This document shows, piece by piece, positions 31,774 to 42,410 of a stretch of DNA of 64,000 nucleotides. Source of the stretch: Labilithrix sp. GTDB lineage: Bacteria; Myxococcota_A; Polyangia; Polyangiales; Polyangiaceae. The stretch is taken from assembly GCA_019637195.1 (NCBI GenBank), contig JAHBWA010000032.1, forward strand, positions 1 to 64,000. The letters are read 5' to 3'. Position 1 is the first letter of the stretch. Each line of letters opens with the position of its first letter. The position numbers and the translations under genes were made by a program. The notes under the pieces were generated by a model. The model did not search any database and was not told where the DNA came from. It saw only the letters and a program-made list of their open reading frames with translations.

Positions 31774-32604
31774 TCAGCGCGCCAGGACGCCGGCGGCGAC
31801 CTGGTTCTCCTGGTCGAGCGCAAGCGCCTCGCGCGCGGCGTCGCGGGCGCCCGCCTGGTCCGCTCGCGCCAGGCGCGCCACGCCGATCCACGCCCACGCC
31901 GCCGAGGCGCGCGGCCGATCGGCGTCGTCGGTCAAAGGCGCGAGGATCTCCTCGGCCTCCGCGAACGCGTCGCGGCGGAGCAGCTGGCGGGCGACCAACA
32001 TCACGAGCTCCGGCGCGTCGCCGAAGCGCAGGCGCGCGCGACCGATGACGTCGTCGGCCTCCGCCTCGCGGTCGAGCCGGAGCAGGCACTCCGCGAAGCC
32101 GAGGTAGCCCGACAGCGCCTCGGGCGCGACCTGCGTGAGGCGGAGGTACTGCTCGCGCGACTCCTCGAACGCGCCTCGCTGGAAGAGGCGCCGCGCGAGG
32201 TTGCCGCGCGCGGGCACGAAGCCGGGATCGACCTTCAGCGCCTGGCGGTAGTGGCCTTCGGCCTCCTTGCCGATGTCGCGGCGATCGGCGAGGAGCCCGA
32301 GGGCGTGGTGCGGCGCCGGAAGGTCCGGGTTCAGATCGCGCGCCTTGATGAAGTGCTTGCGCGCGCGCTGCAGGTTGCCGCGCCGGAGCTCGACGTAGCC
32401 GAGGTTCACCCACGCCTCCGTGAATCGCGGGCTGTACTCCAGCGCGACCGAGAGCCGCGCCTCGGCGGTGGACAGATCGCCCGCGGCGAGCGCGGCGGCG
32501 CCGGTCTGGTTCAGCTCGAGCGCCTTGGGTGGCAGCGGCGGAACCGTCGAGCACGCCGCGACTCCGCACGACAGGATGGCGAGCGCGAGCAGGACGAGAC
32601 GCAT
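31774..32604 (-). CDS. TPR lipoprotein (PilF/BamD style)
   Basis: A 276-residue lipoprotein from ATG 32604. The lipobox is VAAC. The body is TPR repeats, about seven of them: NQTGAAALAAGDLSTAEARLSVALEYSPRFTEAWVNLGYVELRRGNLQRARKHFIKARDLNPDLP and so on. The pattern, ALELNQ-G...A...L..A...P..-EAW.NLGY, resembles PilF-type proteins that help assemble pilus secretin, but that would need pilus genes nearby, and none are. The generic role is outer-membrane protein assembly or scaffolding. Confidence 0.85.
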   Translation of the reverse strand: MRLVLLALAILSCGVAACSTVPPLPPKALELNQTGAAALAAGDLSTAEARLSVALEYSPRFTEAWVNLGYVELRRGNLQRARKHFIKARDLNPDLPAPHHALGLLADRRDIGKEAEGHYRQALKVDPGFVPARGNLARRLFQRGAFEESREQYLRLTQVAPEALSGYLGFAECLLRLDREAEADDVIGRARLRFGDAPELVMLVARQLLRRDAFAEAEEILAPLTDDADRPRASAAWAWIGVARLARADQAGARDAAREALALDQENQVAAGVLAR

Positions 32605-32778
32605 GGGCGCGCTGTCGGCCCCGCCGCCGCCCGGTTGCTCGGAATCGCGCGGACCGCTCCCGCCACGAGCTCGGGCGACGGACACATGGCAGCCCAAGTA
32701 GACGGATCTGCTCGGGACGGGGCGCCGTTCGGAGGCCGTGCGGCCGCCGCCGCGGTGCGCTATGTATGAGCCAGGTTC

Positions 32779-33039
32779 ATGAGCGAGCTGCCCAAGGGAT
32801 TCGTCAGCGCGAGCCACTCGATCCTCTTCGAGGAGGGCGACGAGCGCTGCAGCGTGTGCGCCGAGCTCCTCGAAGCCGACGACGACGACGACGGACCCGA
32901 GGTTCGTGGCCGCGGCCTGCTGGTCTGGGCGCGCGGGGAAGAGCGCCGCTACGAAGAGCCGCACCTCTGTCCGAGCTGCGCGTCCGCGATCGGCGTGAGC
33001 GCCCTGCAGCGCTGGGAGATCGAGGAAGACGAGGGCTGA
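32779..33039 (+). CDS. small zinc-ribbon-like protein
   Basis: An 86-residue protein with CSVC at about residue 24 and CPSC near 64, a spacing that suits one structural zinc site. An Asp cluster (EADDDDDGPEV) follows the first knuckle. Tail EIEEDEG. No family recognised. ATG 32779 is the clear start. Confidence 0.7.
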   Translation: MSELPKGFVSASHSILFEEGDERCSVCAELLEADDDDDGPEVRGRGLLVWARGEERRYEEPHLCPSCASAIGVSALQRWEIEEDEG

Positions 33040-33084
33040 GGGCGGGCGCGGACGGCGCGCCCCCTCTCACCGCGGCCCCTCTCG

Positions 33085-33900
33085 CTACTGGAGGACGTCG
33101 TCGTCGGCCGAGCCCCGCGGCGACGGCGGACGGCGCTCGAGGTGCTCGAGGCAGAGCGCGCGGAGGATGGGCGCTATGGTCGTCGAGGTCGCGACGAGGC
33201 GGAGCTCCTGGCGCACGAGCAGCCCGACGAGCGGAGCGCTGACGTCGAGCGGCGTGTCCGGGTTCAGGATGAGCGCGATCCGGATGCGCGGCCGGTGGGT
33301 CCACCGCGGCGTCCGCGCGATCTCGGTGAGCACGTCGGGGCGGCAGGGACGCCGCGACGCGAGCGAGAGGACGTCGTCCTCGGTGACCTTCGGGTTCGCG
33401 AGGAGCTGGCGGATGACGTCGGGGTGCGGATCGCGCAGGAGGCGCTCGGTCATCGCGCGATCGGGCTTGCGGGCGAGCGACTTGCGCTCCCCGAGCGTCA
33501 GCGGCCGGCCCCGGCCGTAGTCGGGGATGCGATCCTCGTCGGGCTCGGGGACCTCTCGGCCCCCCGCCCCGCGCCGAGCCGCGGCCGGCGCGATCGGACG
33601 CCGGAGGAGGCGCTCGAGCGCGAGGTGCGGGACGCCCGCCGCCTCCTCGCGCAGGAGCTGCACGAGCGCCGCGAGCGCCGGCTCCTGGAGGGCGTCGACC
33701 AGCGCGACCAGGGCCTCGCGCGCCGCGGGCTCGGCCTGCTCCGCGCGCGCGCAGAGGACGTCGAGCGCCTGGGCCAGCGGGACGACGTCCGCGCTCGAGA
33801 GGATCGAGCGCAGGTAGCTCACGCGGAGCTCGGCCTCCGGGATCGCGCGCGTCGTCCGGACGATCGCCTCGGCGCGAACGGCGGCCGAACCCGAGCTCAG
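33085..33900 (-). CDS. HEAT-like repeat protein of unknown function (start unresolved)
   Basis: The frame is well supported from residue 1 to the stop: SAAVRAEAIVRTTRAIPEAELRVSYLRSILSSADVVPLAQALDVLC, helical repeats to about 130, a Pro/Gly linker and a conserved-looking block (KSLARKPDRAMTERLLRDPHPDVIRQLLANPKVTEDDVLSLASRRPCRPDVLTEIARTPRW). The helical repeats suggest an armadillo/HEAT scaffold, and TERLLRDPHPDVIRQLLANP reads like one repeat. No ATG, GTG or TTG precedes the plausible N-terminus in frame. A CTG at 33900 overlaps the stop of the small upstream gene (CTGA) and has GGAGG seven bases before it, so a CTG start is proposed. GTG 33822 is the fallback. Confidence 0.62.
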   Translation of the reverse strand: MSSGSAAVRAEAIVRTTRAIPEAELRVSYLRSILSSADVVPLAQALDVLCARAEQAEPAAREALVALVDALQEPALAALVQLLREEAAGVPHLALERLLRRPIAPAAARRGAGGREVPEPDEDRIPDYGRGRPLTLGERKSLARKPDRAMTERLLRDPHPDVIRQLLANPKVTEDDVLSLASRRPCRPDVLTEIARTPRWTHRPRIRIALILNPDTPLDVSAPLVGLLVRQELRLVATSTTIAPILRALCLEHLERRPPSPRGSADDDVLQ

Positions 33901-34034
33901 ACCGCGTCCTCCGCCGCCTTCGTCCGCGCCGGCGCCGCCGCGGCGCGCGGCCGGCGCTGCCCGGCGTGATCCGCGATCTCGACGCCGAAGCCGAGCCGAA
34001 CCGCGACGATTGTGCTCTGTTGGACCGGCGCCAT
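33897..34034 (-). CDS. short open frame coupled to the HEAT-like gene
   Basis: A 45-residue frame from ATG 34034, with GAGG five bases upstream. Its reading is regular (VQQSTIVAVRLGFGVEIADHAGQ), then Arg/Ala/Pro-rich. Its TGA overlaps the proposed CTG of the next gene. It could be a leader peptide or the remnant of a longer frame; below the size where composition is decisive. Confidence 0.4.
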   Translation of the reverse strand: MAPVQQSTIVAVRLGFGVEIADHAGQRRPRAAAAPARTKAAEDAV

Positions 34035-34288
34035 CTCGACCTCGAACGCTCCCAGGTGAGCGACCCGCCGACCGCGCGGGGCAGCCCTCGAGGGTAACAG
34101 CGCGCCCCGCCTCGCGGAAGGAAGCGCGGAGGCCGGGGCGGTCCGCCGGAGCCGCGCTCACCGGAGCGGCGTCACAACGGGGCGACGCGCGAAGGCATCC
34201 CAATGTGCGGTGAACGGCGCGATGCCGCCCCGAGGTCTCGCCCCTGCTTGCGCGACGCCGTGGGGAACGCGAAACTAGGCGGACTACC

Positions 34289-34708
34289 TTGGCAGACCTC
34301 ACGGCGGAGCTCGTCCATACGGTGCGGCGCACACCGGAACCCCTCGACCCTCGGCGAACGCCGCTCGCGGCTTCGGGCGGCTCCGATCCGCCCCGCCCCA
34401 TCCAGACCCCTGGCGAAGGCGAGGACGTCGAGCTCGAGGACGCCCCGGTCAGCGCCGTCCCGCGGCGCTACAAGGTCATTTTTCACAACGACGACTACAC
34501 GACCCAGGAGTTCGTGATTTACGTGCTGGAGCGCTTCTTTCACAAGTCGGAGACCGAAGCGCGACACATCATGTTGACCGTGCACCACAAGGGAGCCGCG
34601 GTCGCGGGCGTCTACACGAAGGACGTCGCCGAGACGAAAGCTCAACAAGTCATGGACGCGGCCCGCGAGAACGGGATGCCGCTGCTGCTCACGACCGAGC
34701 CCGAGTAA
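34289..34708 (+). CDS. clpS: ATP-dependent Clp protease adaptor ClpS
   Basis: A 139-residue protein, start TTG 34289 (no ATG in frame). The first 58 residues are an extended, Pro-rich, unfolded leader. Residues of about 59-139 are ClpS: RRYKVIFHNDDYTTQEFVIYVLERFFHKSETEARHIMLTVHHKGAAVAGVYTKDVAETKAQQVMDAARENGMPLLLT. The HNDDYT segment and the following hydrophobic pocket recognise N-terminal destabilising residues (N-end rule). It sits 18 bases upstream of clpA, its partner, as usual. The long leader is longer than in Escherichia coli ClpS (106 residues); in ClpS the disordered N-terminus controls delivery to ClpA. Confidence 0.95.
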   Translation: MADLTAELVHTVRRTPEPLDPRRTPLAASGGSDPPRPIQTPGEGEDVELEDAPVSAVPRRYKVIFHNDDYTTQEFVIYVLERFFHKSETEARHIMLTVHHKGAAVAGVYTKDVAETKAQQVMDAARENGMPLLLTTEPE

Positions 34709-34726
34709 CCAAGGTAGACGAACACG

Positions 34727-37293
<2,567 letters not shown>

Positions 37294-37297
<4 letters not shown>

Positions 37298-37968
37298 GCG
37301 CCCGGGCGCTCCGCCTCGCTGCCGCGCCTCGCCAGGCGCGGACGACGTCGTGGGCGGCGCTCGCGCTGCTCACCGCGCTCCTCTTCGCGCTCGCCGCCTG
37401 CGGCGGCGCGAAGAAGAAGGTGCGGAGCGTCGACGACGACGACGACGACAACTCCAAGGCGTTCGCCGAGCTCGAGAAGAACGATCGCGACGACGCGAGC
37501 GGCATGCCCCCGCCCACCGGCGAGCCCGAGAAGCCGAAGGGCCCGGTCTACCCGGCGCCCTTCACCGCCGAGCAGATCCGCGACGCGACGAAGAACGGCC
37601 GCACGTACCGCTACAAGGTCGAGATGCCGAACAAGCCGACGCGCGAGTACTCGATCACCTTCCGCAAGGTGGACGAGGGCGGCGCGGAGATCTTCGCGGG
37701 CGGAGCGTCCTCGAAGCGCATGGGCTGGCTGGCGATCCAGCAGAACGCGGAGTTTCCCAAGGACCGCGTGACGACGCACAACGAGAAGCTGATGACGCCC
37801 GCGGGCAAGTTCGAGTGCGTCGTCTACGAGGTCGAGGGCGAAGAGGGCGAGGTCTGGACGTACTACTTCGCGAAGAAGCTCCCGGGCGCGCCCGTGTTCT
37901 TCTACGTCGAGCGCGACGGCAAGCGCCTGCGGACGACCACGCTGGTCGAGCACATCGCGGGTCGGTAG
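37294..37968 (+). CDS. lipoprotein translationally coupled to clpA
   Basis: A 224-residue lipoprotein; its ATG overlaps the clpA stop (ATGA). The signal peptide ends LAAC, followed by a Lys-rich then Asp-rich linker. Residues 85-220 form an antiparallel strand-rich domain: TYRYKVEMPNKPTREYSITFRKVDEGGAEIFAGG, GKFECVVYEVEGEEGEVWTYYFAKKLPGAPVFFYVERDGKRL. It resembles a generic outer-membrane lipoprotein beta domain with no named family. The overlap with clpA is probably a genome-compaction effect; no link to proteolysis is implied. Confidence 0.8.
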
Positions 37969-38152
37969 CAGCGACGAAGAGGACGCCGTCCGCCGCGGTC
38001 CCGCGCGATCGACGCCCCAGCGCAGCTGTCCCCACACGAGCAACCACGCGCGCGCCCGGGCCCTCGACTCGACGCGCAAGGCGGTCCAGGCGACGACGAT
38101 TTTGTCTCTCCGGCCCCCTCAAGTTCGGCGGCGGGCTGCCGTTCGGGTCTGC

Positions 38153-38530
38153 ATGACGGCGAGCATCTCGATCTTCCCGCGTGCGACCGAAGCCCCCCGC
38201 GCCTCCGGCCCGCTGGCGCGGCTGGCTCGCCTCGAGCAGGTGCTCGAGACGGCGATCACCACGTGCGGGTCGGACGAGCACGTCCTGGAGGGCGCGCTGA
38301 TGCGGGCCGTCGCCTCCGTCGCGTACCTCTTCGGCGCGCACGATCCGTCGATCTCGCCGAAGATGCATGACCTCATGGCCGACGCCTACGACGCGTGCCT
38401 CCAGGGGCTCTCCGCCGCGTGCGCGGGGGACGTCGAGTCCCTCTCGGAGGCGCTCGTCAACGTGCGGTCGCTGCGGCGGTCGCTCGAGTCGACCCGGCCC
38501 GGTCCGTCCGTGCTTCCCCGCGCGGCCTGA
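38153..38530 (+). CDS. small helical protein of unknown function
   Basis: A 125-residue soluble protein. LARLARLEQVLETAITTCGSDEHVLEGALMRAVASVAYLFG, then KMHDLMADAYDACLQGLSAACAGDVESLSEALVNVRSLRRSLE suggest a four- or five-helix bundle. The topology recalls FliS-type chaperones, but no FliS signature is evident and there are no flagellar genes. Start ATG 38153. Confidence 0.6.
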   Translation: MTASISIFPRATEAPRASGPLARLARLEQVLETAITTCGSDEHVLEGALMRAVASVAYLFGAHDPSISPKMHDLMADAYDACLQGLSAACAGDVESLSEALVNVRSLRRSLESTRPGPSVLPRAA

Positions 38531-38568
38531 AGCGCGCGACGCGCTCGGGGCCGCCCCGAGCCTGGACA

Positions 38569-38585
38569 CTGAACAAACGTTCGGT
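38569..38585 (+). promoter_or_regulatory. LexA (SOS) box upstream of the radical SAM gene
   Basis: CTGAACAAACGTTCGGT, with a perfect GAAC-N4-GTTC core at 38571-38582. From memory the Myxococcus xanthus LexA box is CTRHAMRYBYGTTCAGS; 13 of 17 positions agree, including the whole GTTC arm. It ends 11 bases before the GTG start, where a bound repressor would block transcription. Confidence 0.6.
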
Positions 38586-38596
38586 ACACTGACGCG

Positions 38597-39634
38597 GTGC
38601 CACGCTTTCTCCCAGTGTCGAACCCGCCGAGCCGCTTCGACGCGACGACGCTCACCTACGACGACGGCGAGGCGCCCGACGCCGAGGTCACCGTCTACGA
38701 GGACCGATCCAGGAGCATCCTCTCGGGCAACGCCTCGCCCGACGTCGGCTTCCGCTGGAGCGTGAACCCCTACCGCGGCTGCCGCCACGCGTGCGCCTAC
38801 TGCTACGCGCGGCCCTCGCACGAGTACCTCTCGTTCGGCGCCGGGACCGACTTCGAGCGGAAGATCGTGGTCAAGCCGCGCGCCCCGGAGCTCCTGCGCG
38901 AGAGCTTCGAGAAGGCGTCTTGGAAGGGAGAGCTCGTCGTCTTCAGCGGCATCACCGACTGCTACCAGCCGCTCGAAGCGAAGCTGCGGCTCACGCGCGG
39001 GTGCCTCGAGGTGTGCGCGGAGTACCAGAACCCGGTCGGGATCATCACGAAGTCGCCGGTGATCGAGCGCGACGTCGACGTCCTTCAAGAGCTCGCGCGC
39101 GTCGCGAGCGTCCGCGTGAGCGTCAGCGTCCCCTTCTGGGACGTGGACGTCGCCAAGGCGATGGAGCCGAGCGTGACGACGCCGGAGCGGCGCATGAAGA
39201 TCGTCGAGACGCTCGCGAAGGCCGGCGTCCCCGTCGGCGTCAGCGTCTCGCCGATCGTGCCGGGGCTCAACGACGAGCACCTCGGCGACGTCCTCGAGCG
39301 CGCGCGCGACGCCGGGGCTCGCCACGCGTTCTACGTGCTGTTGCGCCTCCCCGGCGCGGTGAAGGACGTCTTCGTGAAGACCCTCCGTGACGAGCTCCCG
39401 CTCCGGGCGGAGAAGGTCCTCCGCCGCCTGCGCGAGGCGCACGACGGCAAGCTCTACGACGCGTCGTTCGGCGCCCGCGGCCGCGGCCAGGGCGTCTACG
39501 CGGACACGATCCGGATGCTCTTCGAGCGGACCGCGAAGCGCTGCGGGATGAGCGCCGACGAGCTCACGAGCTACGTGACCCCGGCGACCTTCCGGCGTCC
39601 GGCCAAGCGCGGACAGACCTCGTTCGGCTTCTGA
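38597..39634 (+). CDS. radical SAM protein, PA0069/spore-photoproduct-lyase-like family
   Basis: A 345-residue enzyme from GTG 38597. The radical SAM cluster motif is CRHACAYCY (CX3CX2C) at about residues 62-69, inside NPYRGCRHACAYCYARPSHEYL, the exact signature of the PA0069 group. GLNDEHLGDVLERARDAGARHAFYVLLRLPGAVKDVF continues the barrel. It ends with RGQTSFGF-like sequence. Members are annotated as DNA-repair photolyase-like on similarity, with unproven chemistry. A LexA box sits in its promoter, which supports a DNA-damage role. Length and motifs are complete. Confidence 0.92.
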   Translation: MPRFLPVSNPPSRFDATTLTYDDGEAPDAEVTVYEDRSRSILSGNASPDVGFRWSVNPYRGCRHACAYCYARPSHEYLSFGAGTDFERKIVVKPRAPELLRESFEKASWKGELVVFSGITDCYQPLEAKLRLTRGCLEVCAEYQNPVGIITKSPVIERDVDVLQELARVASVRVSVSVPFWDVDVAKAMEPSVTTPERRMKIVETLAKAGVPVGVSVSPIVPGLNDEHLGDVLERARDAGARHAFYVLLRLPGAVKDVFVKTLRDELPLRAEKVLRRLREAHDGKLYDASFGARGRGQGVYADTIRMLFERTAKRCGMSADELTSYVTPATFRRPAKRGQTSFGF

Positions 39635-39717
39635 GGCGACGCACCGCCAGCTGGGCGCAGACCGCTCCGCCCGAACCCGGTACGAACTTCGCGCGCGAGG
39701 TACTAGCCTAGGGAGCC

Positions 39718-40338
39718 ATGCGCGAGCTCGGGCCGCACAAGACGCCTGTCGCCCTGTTCCTCGCTCTCTTCCCGGCGGTGGCCCGGCAGCTGCGCGCGCC
39801 TGCGCTGCTCGCCGCGGGCCGACGCCGCCGAGGCCGCCGCGAGCGCCTTCGGCCGCGCCGCCAGAGCGCAGCGGCAGCGGCGAGCGCCTCCGCGGCTGCG
39901 GTCGCGCGCCGCCGCCGAACCGCGGCGGAAGCCGCCAAGCTCGCGGCGCGGTCCGCGGCGACGGCCCGCGCGCGCGAGCTCGTCGACGACGTCCGCTGGA
40001 TGGTCGCGAAGGGCGTCACCATGAACCGCGACAAGGCCGGCGAGGGCGACGTCACGACGAAGTGCGACGCGCTGGAGGCCACCCGCTCGGGGCTCGGCGA
40101 CGCGCCGGATCCGGAGCTCGTCGCCGTGCTCGACGAGGGCGCCGCGCTCTGCGCGTTCGACGTCCCGCTGCTCACCGCGAGCGAGTCGCTCGATCACTTC
40201 CGCGGCAATCCCACGCAGGCGTCACGCCTCCTCATGTGCAACGTCGCCGAGCGCGAGATCGCCAAGGCCCGCGCGATTCGCCCCGGCGATCCGCGCGTGC
40301 TGCGCGCCGACGCCCGGCGCCTCGGGGCCTGCAGATAG
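39718..40338 (+). CDS. exported protein of unknown function
   Basis: A 206-residue frame. The beginning, KTPVALFLALFPAVARQ, looks like a signal peptide, then an Ala/Arg-rich low-complexity region (about residues 30-80) follows, whose composition is more like shadow coding than a folded domain. From about residue 85 on it is normal (ARELVDDVRWMVAKGVTMNRDKAGEGDVTTKCDALEATRSGL, FDVPLLTASESLDHFRGNPTQASRLLMCNVAEREIAKAR). The low-complexity part could hide a compensating frameshift or be a genuine linker. No family recognised. Confidence 0.55.
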   Translation: MRELGPHKTPVALFLALFPAVARQLRAPALLAAGRRRRGRRERLRPRRQSAAAAASASAAAVARRRRTAAEAAKLAARSAATARARELVDDVRWMVAKGVTMNRDKAGEGDVTTKCDALEATRSGLGDAPDPELVAVLDEGAALCAFDVPLLTASESLDHFRGNPTQASRLLMCNVAEREIAKARAIRPGDPRVLRADARRLGACR

Positions 40339-40427
40339 CGCGACCCGACCTCGCGACGTCGAGCGCGACGGGAGCGGCCGGAGGACCGCCAGCGGCCTGG
40401 CACCGGAGTCTGCTAACGTGCGCGTCG

Positions 40428-42410
40428 ATGCGCGCGCGAGCTCTAGCGTTCTCGACGGCCCTCGCCGCGGCGACCACGCTCGCCGCCGACGGACCGCTCG
40501 CGCTCGCCGGGCCGCCCGCGGCCGAGGACGCCGCGCCGGACGTGCCGATGGCGTCGCGCGCCGACGACGTGGCCAGCTACACGCTCCGCGCCAAGCTCGA
40601 CCCGGTCCGCCACACGGTGCACGGCGAAGGCACGATCACCTGGCGCAACGCCAGCACGAAGCCGGTCTCCGAGCTCTGGATCCACCTCTACCTGAACGCG
40701 TTCAAGAACCAGTCGTCGGCGTTCATGCGCGCTCCCATCGGCGGCTTCCGCGGCGGTCACATCCCGAACGAGTGGGGTTCGATCGATCTCGCGCGCCTCG
40801 TCCTCGTGGACGGCGACGCGCGCGACGACCTCTTGCCGAAGATCGAGCTGAGGCGCCCCGGCGACGACGACGAGACGGACGCGCGCGTGCCGCTCCCGCG
40901 GGAGGTCCCCCCAGGCGCCCAGATCACGCTCGAGGTCGAGTGGGACGACAAGCTCCCGAACATCGTCGAGCGCACCGGCTACGACGGATCGTTCCACATG
41001 GTCGGGCAGTGGTTCCCGAAGATCGCGAAGCTCGAGCCCGACGGGACGTTCGCCCATTTCCCCTTCCACCACCTCGGCGAGTTCTACGCGGACTTCGGCG
41101 CGTACGACGTCACGATCGACGTCCCGGAAGACTTCATCGTCGGCGCGACCGGCCCCGCGACCGAGACGCGCCGCGAGGGCGGGCGCCTCATCCAGCGCCA
41201 CGTGCAGCGCGACGTCCACGACTTCGCGTGGACCGCCTGGGACGGCTACCGCGTGCGCAAGGAGACGATCCTCGGCGTCGACGTCACCGTGCTCGCGCCG
41301 CCGGGCTACGACGACCACGTCGAGCGCGAGCTCGAGACGATGCGCTTCGCGCTCCCGCACTACGGCGCGCGCTACGGCAAGTACCCCTACCCCGTCCTGA
41401 CGATCGTGCATCCTCCGGCGACCGCCGCCGAGGCCGGCGGGATGGAGTACCCGACGCTCATCACGACGGGCCAGCCGTCGTGGCTCCCGCGCGGCCTCTG
41501 GTTCGTCGAGGCCGTGACCATCCACGAGTTCGGGCACCAGTACTTCTACGGGCTCGCGGCCTCGAACGAGGACGCCTGGCCCTTCCTCGACGAGGGGCTC
41601 AACTCGTACGCCGAGAACGAGGCGATGACCGCGTGGAAAGGGCCGGGCTCCGGCCTCGACTTCGCGGGGCTGACCATCGGCGACGTCGAGGCGCAGGCGG
41701 AGCGCGCCCGCCACTATGGGCACGACGAGAAGATCGCCCAGGGCGCAGGCACGTTCCGCACGGGGAGCGCCTACGGCGCGCTCGTCTACAGCCGCACCGC
41801 CACGCTCCTCGAGACGATCGCGCGCGCCTACGGGAAGGCGAAGATGGACCGCGCGCTCGGCGTCTACACGCGCCGCTTCCGCTTCGCGCACCCGACCCCG
41901 GAGGACCTCATCGCGACGATCCGCGACGAGATCGCGCCGGCGGCCGCCGAGAGCCTCCGCGCCGGGCTCTTCGAGAAGGGGTGGGTCGACTACGCGATCA
42001 CCCAGATGAGCTCGCATCCGTCGCACGGCGCCGCCGGCATGTTCGACCGCGGCGGTAAGCGTGAGACGGTCTCGCGCGACAAGACCGCCCTCCCGAACCG
42101 CTACGACGGATCGGTGCTGGTGGTCCGCCGCGGCACGCTCCGCTTCCCGGTCGAGATCGAGCTCGTCGCGGTGGACGGCTCGCGCTCGCGCGTCACGTGG
42201 GACGGCGAGGCCGAGTCCTACAGGGTCCCGTACTCGGGGAGCTCGGCGCTCCGCGCGGCCGTGATCGATCCGGACGACCGGATCCTGCTCGATGAGCACC
42301 CGGAGAACGACTTCGCCACGGCGCCCGGACATCCGACGGCGGGGGCGCCGCGCGTGCTCGAGCGCGGGATGTTCTGGGCCGCCACGCTCCTCGGAGGGCT
42401 CGCGCCGTGA
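40428..42410 (+). CDS. M1-family zinc metallopeptidase, exported
   Basis: A 660-residue exported protease. A signal peptide (about 1-27) precedes a beta-rich N domain (SYTLRAKLDPVRHTVHGEGTITWRNAS). The zinc site HEFGH is at residues 365-369 and the third ligand E388 follows exactly 18 residues later (FLDEGLNSYAENE), the M1 HExxH-X18-E pattern. A GGMEYPTLIT motif, the GxMEN-like exopeptidase signature with Y in place of N, lies about 35 residues before. The C-terminal part (540-660) is beta-rich. It probably cleaves peptides in the periplasm. The next gene overlaps its stop by four bases (GTGA). Confidence 0.88.
   Translation: MRARALAFSTALAAATTLAADGPLALAGPPAAEDAAPDVPMASRADDVASYTLRAKLDPVRHTVHGEGTITWRNASTKPVSELWIHLYLNAFKNQSSAFMRAPIGGFRGGHIPNEWGSIDLARLVLVDGDARDDLLPKIELRRPGDDDETDARVPLPREVPPGAQITLEVEWDDKLPNIVERTGYDGSFHMVGQWFPKIAKLEPDGTFAHFPFHHLGEFYADFGAYDVTIDVPEDFIVGATGPATETRREGGRLIQRHVQRDVHDFAWTAWDGYRVRKETILGVDVTVLAPPGYDDHVERELETMRFALPHYGARYGKYPYPVLTIVHPPATAAEAGGMEYPTLITTGQPSWLPRGLWFVEAVTIHEFGHQYFYGLAASNEDAWPFLDEGLNSYAENEAMTAWKGPGSGLDFAGLTIGDVEAQAERARHYGHDEKIAQGAGTFRTGSAYGALVYSRTATLLETIARAYGKAKMDRALGVYTRRFRFAHPTPEDLIATIRDEIAPAAAESLRAGLFEKGWVDYAITQMSSHPSHGAAGMFDRGGKRETVSRDKTALPNRYDGSVLVVRRGTLRFPVEIELVAVDGSRSRVTWDGEAESYRVPYSGSSALRAAVIDPDDRILLDEHPENDFATAPGHPTAGAPRVLERGMFWAATLLGGLAP

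Noticed and set aside
38153-38530. FliS flagellar chaperone
   Set aside because: Only overall helix pattern agrees; no signature and no flagellar genes nearby, so left unnamed.
40398-40414. Sigma-54-like promoter (TGGCAC...TGC) before the M1 peptidase
   Set aside because: The GG and GC elements are one base too far apart for the strict -24/-12 spacing, and no activator gene is near.
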